Source: DASQZT01 sp035638575
GTDB lineage: Bacteria > Acidobacteriota > Terriglobia > Bryobacterales > Bryobacteraceae
Direction of reading: 5' to 3'
Assembly: GCA_035638575.1 (NCBI GenBank)
Contig: DASQZT010000080.1
Coordinates: forward strand, 1-64,000
Length of the DNA stretch: 64,000 bases
Shown: in pieces, positions 34,739 through 43,464 of the stretch
Numbering within the stretch: the first letter of the stretch is position 1
Layout: each line of letters begins with the position of its first letter
Program-made: the position numbers and the translations under genes
The notes under the pieces: generated by a model
Told to the model about the DNA's origin: nothing
The model's input: only the letters and a program-made list of their open reading frames with translations
The model's database searches: none

Positions 34739-37700
34739 ATGTCCCGCCGCAAAAGTAGGCGCACTAGGACCGAAGGCCAGGCCGTTGCGGTCACAGCCGC
34801 GCCACCCCCGAACACGCAGCCCAGCTGGCGATCGGAACTCGGCCGCCGCCCTGTCCTGCCGATCTGTGCCGGGCTTGTGCTGCTCGGTGCGATGGTCTTC
34901 GCGCGGGCAACCGGCTTCTCTTTTGTCAGCATCGACGACCCCCAGGCCGTCACAGAAAACTTTTTCGTGCGCTCCGGCGTGACCAATGCCGGCCTGTTGT
35001 GGGCACTCACTCAGACTCAGACTTTCTTCTGGCAACCCGCCACGTGGATTTCCCACATGCTCGATTGCCAGTTATTCGGATTGAACGCCGGCTGGCACCA
35101 TGCGGTCAACCTTCTCATCCACATCGTCAACAGTTTGTTGCTGTTCCTGCTCCTGCGCCGCGTCACCGGATCGGCGTGGCGAAGCAGCCTGGTCGCAGCG
35201 CTGTTTGCAGTGCATCCCCTGGCCACTGAGTCGGTCGTTTGGGTAGCGGGGCGGCGCGATGTCCTTAGCGCGTTGTTCTCGATTCTGGCGCTGCGGGCGT
35301 ACGTCGCTTACGCGGAGCGCCCAAGCTCCGGAAGAAAGTATCTGTTGGTCATTGGTCTGTCGGCACTCGCCTTCACCGCCAGGCCGCACACCGGGTGTCT
35401 TCCGATCTTCATGTTGTTACTCGATTACTGGCCCCTGGGCAGGTGGAAATTTTCCACTTCCTGGCGGGCGGGATGGCGAACTAACTCGCACCTCGTAAGG
35501 GAGAAGGGCCCGATTCTCGCCATGGCCGCAGTGCTGGCGGGAGTTACTCTACTCGTCCTTCATCGGACCATGGCGGCGATCGGGCTGCCGGGCTATCCTC
35601 TGAGCATGCGGCTGCCGGTTTCGTTGTGGGCGTATGCGGCCTATATCCGAAAACTCACCTGGCCGTTTTCTCTTTCGGCATTGGGGGCTTATGCAGCCCC
35701 GGTAGGATGGCAGATGCAGGCCGCGACCGCCATCTTTGCAGCCATCACTTTTGTCGCGATCGCGACTCGCAAGCGCGTCCCTTATTTACTCTTCGGCTGG
35801 GCCTGGTACGTGGCCGGGTTGTTGCCAAGCCTGGCGTTCGCCCAGATGGAGAACCAGTTCATGGCCGATCATCTCACTTACTTTCCGTTGATCGGACTGT
35901 TCGTGATGGCGGTCTGGGGTGCAGCCGATTGGTTATCGGCGGCGCCACGGGCGCGAGTAATGGCTCCATGGGTTACGGTGGCCCTGCTCCTGGCGCTGGC
36001 GTTGCGCACGTGGGCGCAGACCGGAACGTGGAGAGACAGTGCCATTGTCTACGATCATGCGATCTCAACCGCGGCTTCCAACGAGGCGGCGTTGCGAAGC
36101 TTGTGTGAGTCCGCGTTCCGCGATCGGGACCTCGGAGAGGGGTTAGTCGCCCGTTACTCCGAACGCGCGGCGGACGATCCCCTCAGTCCGCGGAAACACT
36201 ACGTGCTTGGCGCCCTGCTCCAGGCGCAGGGCAAGAGACAGGAGGCGCTAGCCGAGTTTGCCGAAGCCGTGCGCCATAACCCCGATTCCCTGCAGTTTCG
36301 GAAGGGTCTCGGCTTCGCGTTTCTGGAGGTGGGGAACCGGGAAGCGGCGTACAATCAGCTCGACGAAGCCTTGCGCCTGTCGCCGTTCGACCGCGATCGC
36401 GACAAAATCCTGAAGGCGCTGCCCGAGTTGCGAACTCCGCAGCGCGACCAGGCTCTCGCGCCGCCTCCCGCGGTGCTCACCACCGAAAACGGAATGGAAG
36501 TGCTGGCGCTGCTGTTCTGTGCTTTGGTCGGCCTGATCACGCCGGGTTACTCGGGTTATTACTTCCAGCGTATCGAGGGAGCGCTGCGGCGCGCAGCCTC
36601 CCGTCCCGTCATGGCGATGTTGATGGTGGGGCTGGCGCCCATGGTAATTCGCCTGTTGCTGCTGGCGGTCTATCCGATTCCCGAACCGGTGATTCCGGAT
36701 GAATTCAGCCACTTGTTGATAGCCGATACTCTCGCTTCGGGCCGCATCGCGAACCCCACGCATCCGATGTGGGAGCACTTCGAGTCGATCTATATTCTGC
36801 AGCACCCCACTTATGCGTCCATCTATCCGCCGGCACAGGGGACCCTGCTGGCGGCGGCGGCGGTGATCGGCGCGAATCCCTGGTTTGCGGTATGGGCCAG
36901 CGTGGGAGTGATGTGTGCCCTGCTCTGCTGGATGCTCCGCGGCTGGTTGCCCCCGCCATGGGCGCTGCTCGGCGCGATGCTGGCCGTGTTCCGCTTTTCG
37001 ATCCTCGGTCATTGGATGAACAGCTTTTGGGGAGGGTCGGTGCCCGCAATTGGAGGAGCCCTGGTGCTGGGCGCTTTGCCGCGCATCCTGAAGCATCAGC
37101 GCGCGCGGGATTCCTTGTGGCTCGGATTAGGACTGGCGATTCTCTCTCACAGCCGCCCATACGAAGGGTTCCTGTTGATGCTGCCCGCGGGCGTCATGCT
37201 CGTGGTCTGGTTCACGAGATCCGAGAAGGCGCTGGGGCGCGTCCGGATCCGGAGGGTGCTCATCCCCCTCGCTGCCGTCCTTCTTGTGGACCTCGGGACC
37301 ATTGCATATTATGACTGGCGAGTTACCGGCGATCCTCTCCTGATGCCGTACCTGCTGTATCAGAAGTCCTACGGAATGCCCCAACCGTTCCTGTGGCAGC
37401 ATCCCATTCCCGCACCGCCGCGCGTCTCCGGTTATAGGGACATAGCCGATGCTTACCAGTGGCAACTCAACAGCTATATGACGAACGCAACGCGGTCCGG
37501 ATTGCCAGGAGCGATCTGGGAAAAGATGGTGGGTTTCTGGAGCTTTTACCTCCAACCTTCGTTGACCATTCCGTTGATCTTTCTTCCGTTGATCTGGAGA
37601 AACAGGCGCCTGCGTTTTTTGATCCTCGCGGCGGCTGTCGTGGCAATCGGAGCAGCCTTCTATCCTTTTCTGTTTCCGCACTATCTGGCTCCGATCTGTG

Positions 37701-38134
37701 GCGCTTTGCTGGCCGTTGTCGTCCAGGGGATGCGGTATTTACGCGCCTGGAGATGGCACGGCAGGCGGGCCGGCCTGTTGCTGTTCCGCTCGGCGCTGGC
37801 CGTCGTGGTTGCATTTTCCTTCCTCTCCAAGGAGACGGATTTCTTCAATCCAGCCTCGATCCGGCAGCAGACGCCCCGGGGCCGGATACTGGAGCAACTG
37901 AGCCGGGCCGGCGGGAAACACATCGTCCTCGTCCGGTACGGGCCCCAACACGTTTTTCATAGTTCCTGGATCTATAACAGTGCGGACATCGACGCTTCCA
38001 AGGTAGTGTGGGCACGGGAACTGGAACCGTGGCGCAATCGGAGACTGCTTCGGTATTTTCGGGACCGGCAAGCCTGGCTGGTGGATGCCGACGCAGATCC
38101 GGTACGCCTGCTGCCGTACTCTCGGGATCGGTAA
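34739..38134 (+). CDS. Tandem GT-C glycosyltransferase-like protein with TPR linker
   Basis: An 1131-residue membrane protein in three parts. The N-terminal module (40-430) resembles TMTC-type O-mannosyltransferases, with an acidic loop after the first helix (FVSIDDPQ) and HMLDCQLFGLN. About two TPR repeats follow (484-552; KHYVLGALLQAQGKRQEAL). The C-terminal module (620-1090) is a second GT-C domain with its own acidic motif (PEPVIPDEFSHLL) and WMNSFWGG. It probably uses a polyprenyl-linked sugar donor in the inner membrane. The gene after it, in opposite orientation, is a full-length paralogue only 7 bp away. Confidence 0.7.
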   Translation: MSRRKSRRTRTEGQAVAVTAAPPPNTQPSWRSELGRRPVLPICAGLVLLGAMVFARATGFSFVSIDDPQAVTENFFVRSGVTNAGLLWALTQTQTFFWQPATWISHMLDCQLFGLNAGWHHAVNLLIHIVNSLLLFLLLRRVTGSAWRSSLVAALFAVHPLATESVVWVAGRRDVLSALFSILALRAYVAYAERPSSGRKYLLVIGLSALAFTARPHTGCLPIFMLLLDYWPLGRWKFSTSWRAGWRTNSHLVREKGPILAMAAVLAGVTLLVLHRTMAAIGLPGYPLSMRLPVSLWAYAAYIRKLTWPFSLSALGAYAAPVGWQMQAATAIFAAITFVAIATRKRVPYLLFGWAWYVAGLLPSLAFAQMENQFMADHLTYFPLIGLFVMAVWGAADWLSAAPRARVMAPWVTVALLLALALRTWAQTGTWRDSAIVYDHAISTAASNEAALRSLCESAFRDRDLGEGLVARYSERAADDPLSPRKHYVLGALLQAQGKRQEALAEFAEAVRHNPDSLQFRKGLGFAFLEVGNREAAYNQLDEALRLSPFDRDRDKILKALPELRTPQRDQALAPPPAVLTTENGMEVLALLFCALVGLITPGYSGYYFQRIEGALRRAASRPVMAMLMVGLAPMVIRLLLLAVYPIPEPVIPDEFSHLLIADTLASGRIANPTHPMWEHFESIYILQHPTYASIYPPAQGTLLAAAAVIGANPWFAVWASVGVMCALLCWMLRGWLPPPWALLGAMLAVFRFSILGHWMNSFWGGSVPAIGGALVLGALPRILKHQRARDSLWLGLGLAILSHSRPYEGFLLMLPAGVMLVVWFTRSEKALGRVRIRRVLIPLAAVLLVDLGTIAYYDWRVTGDPLLMPYLLYQKSYGMPQPFLWQHPIPAPPRVSGYRDIADAYQWQLNSYMTNATRSGLPGAIWEKMVGFWSFYLQPSLTIPLIFLPLIWRNRRLRFLILAAAVVAIGAAFYPFLFPHYLAPICGALLAVVVQGMRYLRAWRWHGRRAGLLLFRSALAVVVAFSFLSKETDFFNPASIRQQTPRGRILEQLSRAGGKHIVLVRYGPQHVFHSSWIYNSADIDASKVVWARELEPWRNRRLLRYFRDRQAWLVDADADPVRLLPYSRDR

Positions 38135-38141
38135 TCGCGAG

Positions 38142-41100
38142 CTATTGAGGGCGGCCCACGTCCGCCGTGTTGGACTGACCGGCCTGATACCGCACCAGGT
38201 GTGGCGGCCACCGGTCAGCATCGTATAGCCACGCCGTCCGGTCGGGATAGTAGGCAACCAGTTCCTGGTTCCTGGATTCGCCCAAGTCGCGAGCCCACAC
38301 CACCGGCGCGCTGTCTATGTTGGCGTCGTTATAGATCAGCTCATTGTGAAACAGATGGTTCGGCCCATAGTGCACGAAGATCAGGTGCCTGCCGCCACGG
38401 CTGTCCAGAGTATTGAGGATCCTCTGGCGAGGGGTATTCTTGTGGACCAGCCTCTCCCCGTTCATCATGTACTCACCGGCGGGCGCGATCAGAAGACCCA
38501 CCGCGCTGACCGTTACAACAGCACGGGCCAGGGCAGCCCCCACCGGGCGTTTCCGCCACTCCCAGAGCCGGATGCGGCGGAGGCCCTCAATGACCACAAT
38601 GAGGAGCACACCGCAGATCGGCGCAAGATAGTGCGGAAAGAAAAACGGATAGAATCCGACGCCAACCAGCACGACCAAGGCGGTGATCAGCAGGAACCGC
38701 AAACGGCGGCCTTTCCACATCCAGGGCAAAGCCAGCAGCGGCAGGGTCCAGACCGGCTGCAGATAAAATGCCCAGAATGCCCGCAGCTTCAGCGCTGTGA
38801 CATTGAGCAGTTCCCGCCAGGAGTATCGCACGTTGTAATTCTGGAGTTGCCAGATGTAATTCTGCTCCAGGTCCGCGAATCGCGTGCTATTGCCTGGCGG
38901 CAGCGGCTTTTGCCAGTAGAAAGATTGAGGAACGCCGTATAACTTCTGATACAACTGGTAAGGCAATTGCGCTGGATTGCCAGTAACACGCCAGTTATAG
39001 TACGCGCTGAAGAGGCCGGCGCACACTAGGACGCCGCCGAGCGGCAGAACCACGCCGAAGAAGCGAGCTTTCCAACCCGGGGACTTCGTTCCCAGGAGCC
39101 AGATCAGCAGGAAAACGCCGACCGGAAGGGAGACGAGCAATCCTTCGTACGGCCGGCTCTGCGCCAGTATGGCGATGCCAACCCCGAGCAGCGCCGAGTA
39201 GCGCGCGCCGCCCCCCCGCACGATGCGGGGCAGCGCTCCGAACACCAATGCTCCGCCAAATGCCGCCACGGCGCCGCCCCAGTAACTGTTCATCCAATGG
39301 CTCAAGACGCCCAACCGCATCGCTGCCAACAGGGCTCCCAGCAGTGCCCAACGGGGAGGCATCCATCCCGCCAGCATCCAGCAGAACGAAGCGCACATCA
39401 GCCCCACTCCGCACCAGACGGCAAACCAGGGATTCAGCCCGAGGATCCGCGCCGGGGACAGCGCCAGGCCCGGCGCGAAGGGATAGTAAGAGGTGTAACT
39501 GGGGTTCTGCAGAATGTAGATCGATTCGAAATGATCCCGCATCGGATGTGGCGGGTTCGCCACCCGTCCGGACGCGAACGTGTCCGCCAGCAGGAGGTAA
39601 CCGAACTCATCGTGTATGGTGGGTTCCGGTATGGAATAAATCGGGAGATACAGGAGCCGGATCGCCATCGGCGCCAGGGCGACGAGGGCCATCGCCCGCC
39701 AGGGTTTGCCGACCAGGCGAACGAGGGCGTGCTCGCACCACGAGAAAGAGCGCTTACCCCACGCCGGCCACAGGAACGCGACCGCCACGAAGCCGAGCAG
39801 CAACCCCGACTCGAGTGACTCATCCGTGCTCAGGGAACTCCAGCTCAGGGACGTGGGCAGCTTGGAAGACTGCTCCGCCTCGTGCACATCGGAAATGGCG
39901 ACAGCGGTGTCGGGAGCCCGCGCGGGAACCATGGTCGACGCCAGCGCCAGGAGTTGGCCGATTCCGGCATCGCCCGGCGCCAGCCGTGACGCGGTTCGCA
40001 GGTAGTCCAGCGCCTCCCCGGGCGAGCCTGCCTGAATCAACGCCAGGCCGAGGTACTTCAGCACGGTGAGGTTCTCCGGTTCGAGCCGTATGACCTCGCG
40101 GTACTCGCGAACCGCTTCCGCGGTTCTTCCGACCTGCATCAAGAGCAGGGCAAGGGCTTCGTGGTCGTCGCCGCGGCCCGGTTCCAGGCGAATCGCCTGG
40201 CGGTAGCTTCTCTCGGCTTCGTCGAGGTATCCGTCGGCGGCGAGGGCGCGGGCGTAAAAGTACCACATTCGCTCATTGCGGCCGGTGACGTCGAGCGTGT
40301 GGCGATACATCGTCAGCTTGTCCGACCAATAGCCGGTCTGGCGGAAGGAGAGAGCGCCCAAGACCACAAGCGCGGCCACAGCGGCGACGGTGAACGCTGG
40401 CCGCAGCCGCGGTCTCTCGACCAGCCAATCGGCGGCGAACCAGACGAGCGCCATCGACGGACCCACCAGCGGCAGGTAGGTGAAACGATCGGCCATGAGC
40501 TGCCCTCCGCTCTGCACCAGTCCAATCACCGGCACCAGCAGGATCAGAAACCAGAACCAGCCGACGAAAACATACGGCCTGCGTCTCGAGTTTTGCACCG
40601 CGACGAACGTCAGGACGACCACCACCGCGCCCGCGATCACCAACGACGCCGTGCCGGGCGTTGTGTGCGGATAGAAGACACACAGCCCGCGGGGCCAGAC
40701 GAGCTTGCCAAGATATGAGGAGTATCCGGCGAAAGCGCACGCGATTCGCGTGGGCAGCGGCAGTACATCCAGCGTTACGACCTTGCCGTAATTGCCGATC
40801 ATCGTAAGCAACGCCGCCACCGCCGCCGACAGGAACAGGGGGATCTTCTCCAGAATCAGTTTCCGCGCCGTTGCCCGTTGGAATCGCGCCAACGGCCAGC
40901 GGTCCAGCAGCAACATCGCCAGCGGGAGCGGGATCGCCATGGGCTTGGACATCAACGCCAGCCAGAACGCGGCCATGACAGCGGCGAAACGTTTCCGGGA
41001 GCCCGGCCGCCCGGCGTACCAGACATACGCCCACAGCGTGAGGATGGAAAACAGGCCGCACAGAACATCGCGCCGCTCCGCGATCCAGGCCACCGATTCC

Positions 41101-41597
41101 ACGCGCAAAGGGTGAAGGGCAAAGAGCGCGGCGACCACGCTGGACCGCCACTCGGCGCCAGTCGCGTACAGCAGCAGAAGAAACAGCAGGACGGTGTTCA
41201 GTGCGTGGATGGCGGCGCTCTCCAGGTGCGGAGGACCCGGATTGAGGCCGAACAACTGGCAGTCCAGCATGTGCGAGAGCCAGGTCAACGGCTGCCAATA
41301 GTAGACCGATAAATCGGTGAACGCGAATTCGATGCCGTCCCACGTCAAGCCATCCTTGACGTGCGCGTTCTCGTAAACCATCGCATTGTCGTCGTAATCG
41401 ATGAAGCGAAAACTGCCGACTCTGGAGTAGACCAGGAAAGTTGCGGCCATCAGGCACAGGCACACCGCGACGATTCGCCGGCGGTGGGACCGCCAGGTTG
41501 CGGTGAGAGCCTCGGGCCGTTCGAAAACCACCTCTCGAACGATCGCTTGAGGAGGCGCCTGGACGGGGTTCTGCTGTTTTCTGGGCCTGCGGGACAT
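38142..41597 (-). CDS. Tandem GT-C glycosyltransferase-like protein with TPR linker, paralogue
   Basis: An 1151-residue protein with the same plan as its convergent neighbour: a TMTC-like N-terminal module (YDDNAMVYEN, HMLDCQLFGLN, RRDVLCGLFSIL), about three TPR repeats (442-545; MWYFYARALAADGYLDEAE) and a C-terminal GT-C module (PEPTIHDEFGYLL, HFESIYILQNPSYTS, HWMNSYWGG). Many stretches match the neighbour residue for residue, so the pair arose by inverted duplication or a shared origin. The RsbW-like gene diverges just upstream of it. No ribosome site is obvious before the ATG at 41597. Confidence 0.7.
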   Translation of the reverse strand: MSRRPRKQQNPVQAPPQAIVREVVFERPEALTATWRSHRRRIVAVCLCLMAATFLVYSRVGSFRFIDYDDNAMVYENAHVKDGLTWDGIEFAFTDLSVYYWQPLTWLSHMLDCQLFGLNPGPPHLESAAIHALNTVLLFLLLLYATGAEWRSSVVAALFALHPLRVESVAWIAERRDVLCGLFSILTLWAYVWYAGRPGSRKRFAAVMAAFWLALMSKPMAIPLPLAMLLLDRWPLARFQRATARKLILEKIPLFLSAAVAALLTMIGNYGKVVTLDVLPLPTRIACAFAGYSSYLGKLVWPRGLCVFYPHTTPGTASLVIAGAVVVVLTFVAVQNSRRRPYVFVGWFWFLILLVPVIGLVQSGGQLMADRFTYLPLVGPSMALVWFAADWLVERPRLRPAFTVAAVAALVVLGALSFRQTGYWSDKLTMYRHTLDVTGRNERMWYFYARALAADGYLDEAERSYRQAIRLEPGRGDDHEALALLLMQVGRTAEAVREYREVIRLEPENLTVLKYLGLALIQAGSPGEALDYLRTASRLAPGDAGIGQLLALASTMVPARAPDTAVAISDVHEAEQSSKLPTSLSWSSLSTDESLESGLLLGFVAVAFLWPAWGKRSFSWCEHALVRLVGKPWRAMALVALAPMAIRLLYLPIYSIPEPTIHDEFGYLLLADTFASGRVANPPHPMRDHFESIYILQNPSYTSYYPFAPGLALSPARILGLNPWFAVWCGVGLMCASFCWMLAGWMPPRWALLGALLAAMRLGVLSHWMNSYWGGAVAAFGGALVFGALPRIVRGGGARYSALLGVGIAILAQSRPYEGLLVSLPVGVFLLIWLLGTKSPGWKARFFGVVLPLGGVLVCAGLFSAYYNWRVTGNPAQLPYQLYQKLYGVPQSFYWQKPLPPGNSTRFADLEQNYIWQLQNYNVRYSWRELLNVTALKLRAFWAFYLQPVWTLPLLALPWMWKGRRLRFLLITALVVLVGVGFYPFFFPHYLAPICGVLLIVVIEGLRRIRLWEWRKRPVGAALARAVVTVSAVGLLIAPAGEYMMNGERLVHKNTPRQRILNTLDSRGGRHLIFVHYGPNHLFHNELIYNDANIDSAPVVWARDLGESRNQELVAYYPDRTAWLYDADRWPPHLVRYQAGQSNTADVGRPQ

Positions 41598-41622
41598 TCT
41601 GCTGCTCGCCAGCGGGCTGCCT

Positions 41623-42192
41623 TTGCATTATAACCAGCTTCGGAAGGAGGACCCGGGCGTCGCGCGCCATTCCGGCCACGGAGTGTACTGGTCAACACTT
41701 CAGTTGAAAGTGTACCGGCTGGTGTGGCAGAATCAGGCAATTCCGAGCGCTGCCGAATTCGTACTCGATGGGAATCTGGAGGAACTGGATCGGCTCACGG
41801 CCCTGGCAGCTCAATTCTGCCGCGAGAATTCTCTTGGCGAAGGGGCCGGGTTCGATTTGAGCCTCGCCCTGGAGGAGTTGTTCGTCAATGCGGTGAGGCA
41901 CGGGGGGTGCCTGGGAATGAAAGACGCTGTGCAGGTTCAAATGCGGCTCTTGGATGACGGCGTGCTCGTGGAGTTTGCCGACCGGGGGGTGCCCTTCGAC
42001 CCGAGCCTGGTTCCCGCCCCCGATCTCACCGCTTCGCTCCGCGACCGGCCCGCCGGTGGCTTTGGACTCCACCTGGTGCGGCAATTCATGACGGATTTCG
42101 CGTATCGCCGCTCTGGCGATTGGAATCGAATAACCATGCGCCGGCCGCTGCCCGGCGCGGCGGGGAAGCCATATGTTGCTCCTGACGAATAA
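41623..42192 (+). CDS. RsbW-like serine kinase / anti-sigma factor
   Basis: A GHKL ATPase of up to 189 residues related to RsbW/SpoIIAB. The N box is EELFVNAVRHGG, the G1 box DRGVPFDP and the G2 box GGFGLHLVRQF. Such proteins phosphorylate a STAS partner and may bind a sigma factor. The start is uncertain: a TTG at 41623, or a GTG at 41683 or further in, since homology begins near LVWQNQ. The last 20 bp overlap the STAS gene, its likely substrate. No sigma factor gene is near, so the final target may be elsewhere. Confidence 0.8.
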   Translation: MHYNQLRKEDPGVARHSGHGVYWSTLQLKVYRLVWQNQAIPSAAEFVLDGNLEELDRLTALAAQFCRENSLGEGAGFDLSLALEELFVNAVRHGGCLGMKDAVQVQMRLLDDGVLVEFADRGVPFDPSLVPAPDLTASLRDRPAGGFGLHLVRQFMTDFAYRRSGDWNRITMRRPLPGAAGKPYVAPDE

Positions 42193-42490
42193 AGTGCAAT
42201 CCGGATGGTGCGTGGTGGGGGCTCGCGGGCGGGCCGACGCCGAATCGGCGGACGAATTGGAGAGCGCGCTCAGAGCCGCGCTGGCCGGGCACTCCAAGGT
42301 AGCGGCCGACCTGAGCGGGCTGTCTTATATATCGAGCGCCGGGCTCAGGGCCCTGCTCGAGGCGGCGCGCGCGGCATCGGAAAAGGGCGCCGAATTCGCG
42401 GTCTGCTCTTTGAGCGATCCGGTCAAGAGGGTATTCGACATGAGCGGAATGCATCATTTCCTGCAAATACACGGAGAACTGCCATGCTGA
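42173..42490 (+). CDS. STAS-domain anti-anti-sigma factor (RsbV-like)
   Basis: A 105-residue single STAS domain. The phosphorylatable serine is in the standard loop, LSYISSAGLRALLEAA. It would be phosphorylated by the upstream kinase-like protein and, when dephosphorylated, pull that protein off its target. It overlaps the kinase gene by 20 bp and the following GPP34 gene by 7 bp, so all three are translated together. No PP2C-type phosphatase gene is in the window. Confidence 0.85.
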   Translation: MLLLTNKVQSGWCVVGARGRADAESADELESALRAALAGHSKVAADLSGLSYISSAGLRALLEAARAASEKGAEFAVCSLSDPVKRVFDMSGMHHFLQIHGELPC

Positions 42491-43134
42491 CCATGCTCCA
42501 GGAAGTGGTCCTGCTGGCGGTGGACGAAAAAACCGGCGAGCTGCGCTCGACGCGGGAGTTCGGGACGGCCTACGCACTCGTCGGCGCGGTGTTTTTCGAC
42601 TTGGTGCTGGCGCGGAAAATCGATACCGGCACCGAAGAGATCCACATCATCGACACCACACCCACGGGGGACCCGGCACTCGACCGCGTTCTGGAGAAAA
42701 TGGCCCAGCGCCCCGGCCTCAAGACCGTGCGCGACTGGATCGAGGAGATCTTCCGCTCCCGGCACGACCTGGAAACCGCGGCGCTCCGTTCGCTGGTCGA
42801 ACAGGGCATCCTGCGCCACGAAGTGTCGAAGCGGCTGTGGATCATCGACGTCGAGCGGTTCCCCGTGGTGAACAACCGGCCGCAGCAGCATGTGAAGGTG
42901 CGGCTCGCCCAGGCCATCCTGGCGGACGACATCCCGGCGACCCGGGACATCATGTTGGTGGCCATCGCCGAGCACTGCGGGTTGCTGGGGTATGTGCTGA
43001 GCGATGCTCAACTGGTGAATCGAAAGCCGCGCGTTCAGGCGCTGTGCAACGTGGAAACCATCAGCCGCAAGGTTACGGACGCGATCCGGAATCTGGACGC
43101 CAATGCGAAGCAGGCGATGACCAGGGTGGTTTGA
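42484..43134 (+). CDS. GPP34 (GOLPH3/Vps74-like) domain protein
   Basis: A 216-residue protein that matches the GPP34 family: the opening LQEVVLLAVDEKTGELR, the helical middle and the C-terminal LLVxAIAEHCGLLGYVLS region. In eukaryotes GOLPH3 binds phosphatidylinositol-4-phosphate and Golgi glycosyltransferases; bacterial members are mostly in actinomycetes and unexplained. Here it is co-translated with a partner-switching kinase and STAS protein, and the neighbouring genes are large membrane glycosyltransferase-like proteins. A link between lipid, glycosyltransferase and stress signalling is an inference from position only. Confidence 0.72.
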   Translation: MLTMLQEVVLLAVDEKTGELRSTREFGTAYALVGAVFFDLVLARKIDTGTEEIHIIDTTPTGDPALDRVLEKMAQRPGLKTVRDWIEEIFRSRHDLETAALRSLVEQGILRHEVSKRLWIIDVERFPVVNNRPQQHVKVRLAQAILADDIPATRDIMLVAIAEHCGLLGYVLSDAQLVNRKPRVQALCNVETISRKVTDAIRNLDANAKQAMTRVV

Positions 43135-43146
43135 GCGCCCAGGCAG

Positions 43147-43377
43147 CTACGCGATGCAGGAAACAACCGTGATGGGGTCCGTTTCCACTGTGAGGGGGTC
43201 CGTTTCCGGATCGCCGGCCGGATCGATTGGAAGATCGAGCGGAGGGTCGATGGGACCGTCCTCGTGGAAACCCTGCGTGACCAACTCGTGAAACCAATCG
43301 TGTACGTTCAGCGTCGCAGCGTGAATCTCGTCGTCATGCTCCATCAAGCATACGCGGCAATCCGGCTTACGTTGCAT
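43147..43377 (-). CDS. Small Cys/His protein with acidic proline-rich tail
   Basis: A 76-residue protein. The N-terminal half (CRVCLMEHDDEIHAATL, VHDWFHELV) has a CxxC and four His that could hold a metal. The second half is an acidic repeat-like tail (PIDPPLDLPIDPAGDPETDP). It converges on the GPP34 gene, leaving 12 bp. No ribosome site is obvious. The compact N-terminal motif looks selected and not accidental; I cannot assign a family. Confidence 0.5.
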   Translation of the reverse strand: MQRKPDCRVCLMEHDDEIHAATLNVHDWFHELVTQGFHEDGPIDPPLDLPIDPAGDPETDPLTVETDPITVVSCIA

Positions 43378-43464
43378 ACAATGTGAGGGTAGCGCTACGC
43401 GAGGTCGACCACAAGCCCCGCACTGGTAAGCACACCCGCCTTTACTTCGGTTATGGGCGTACTG

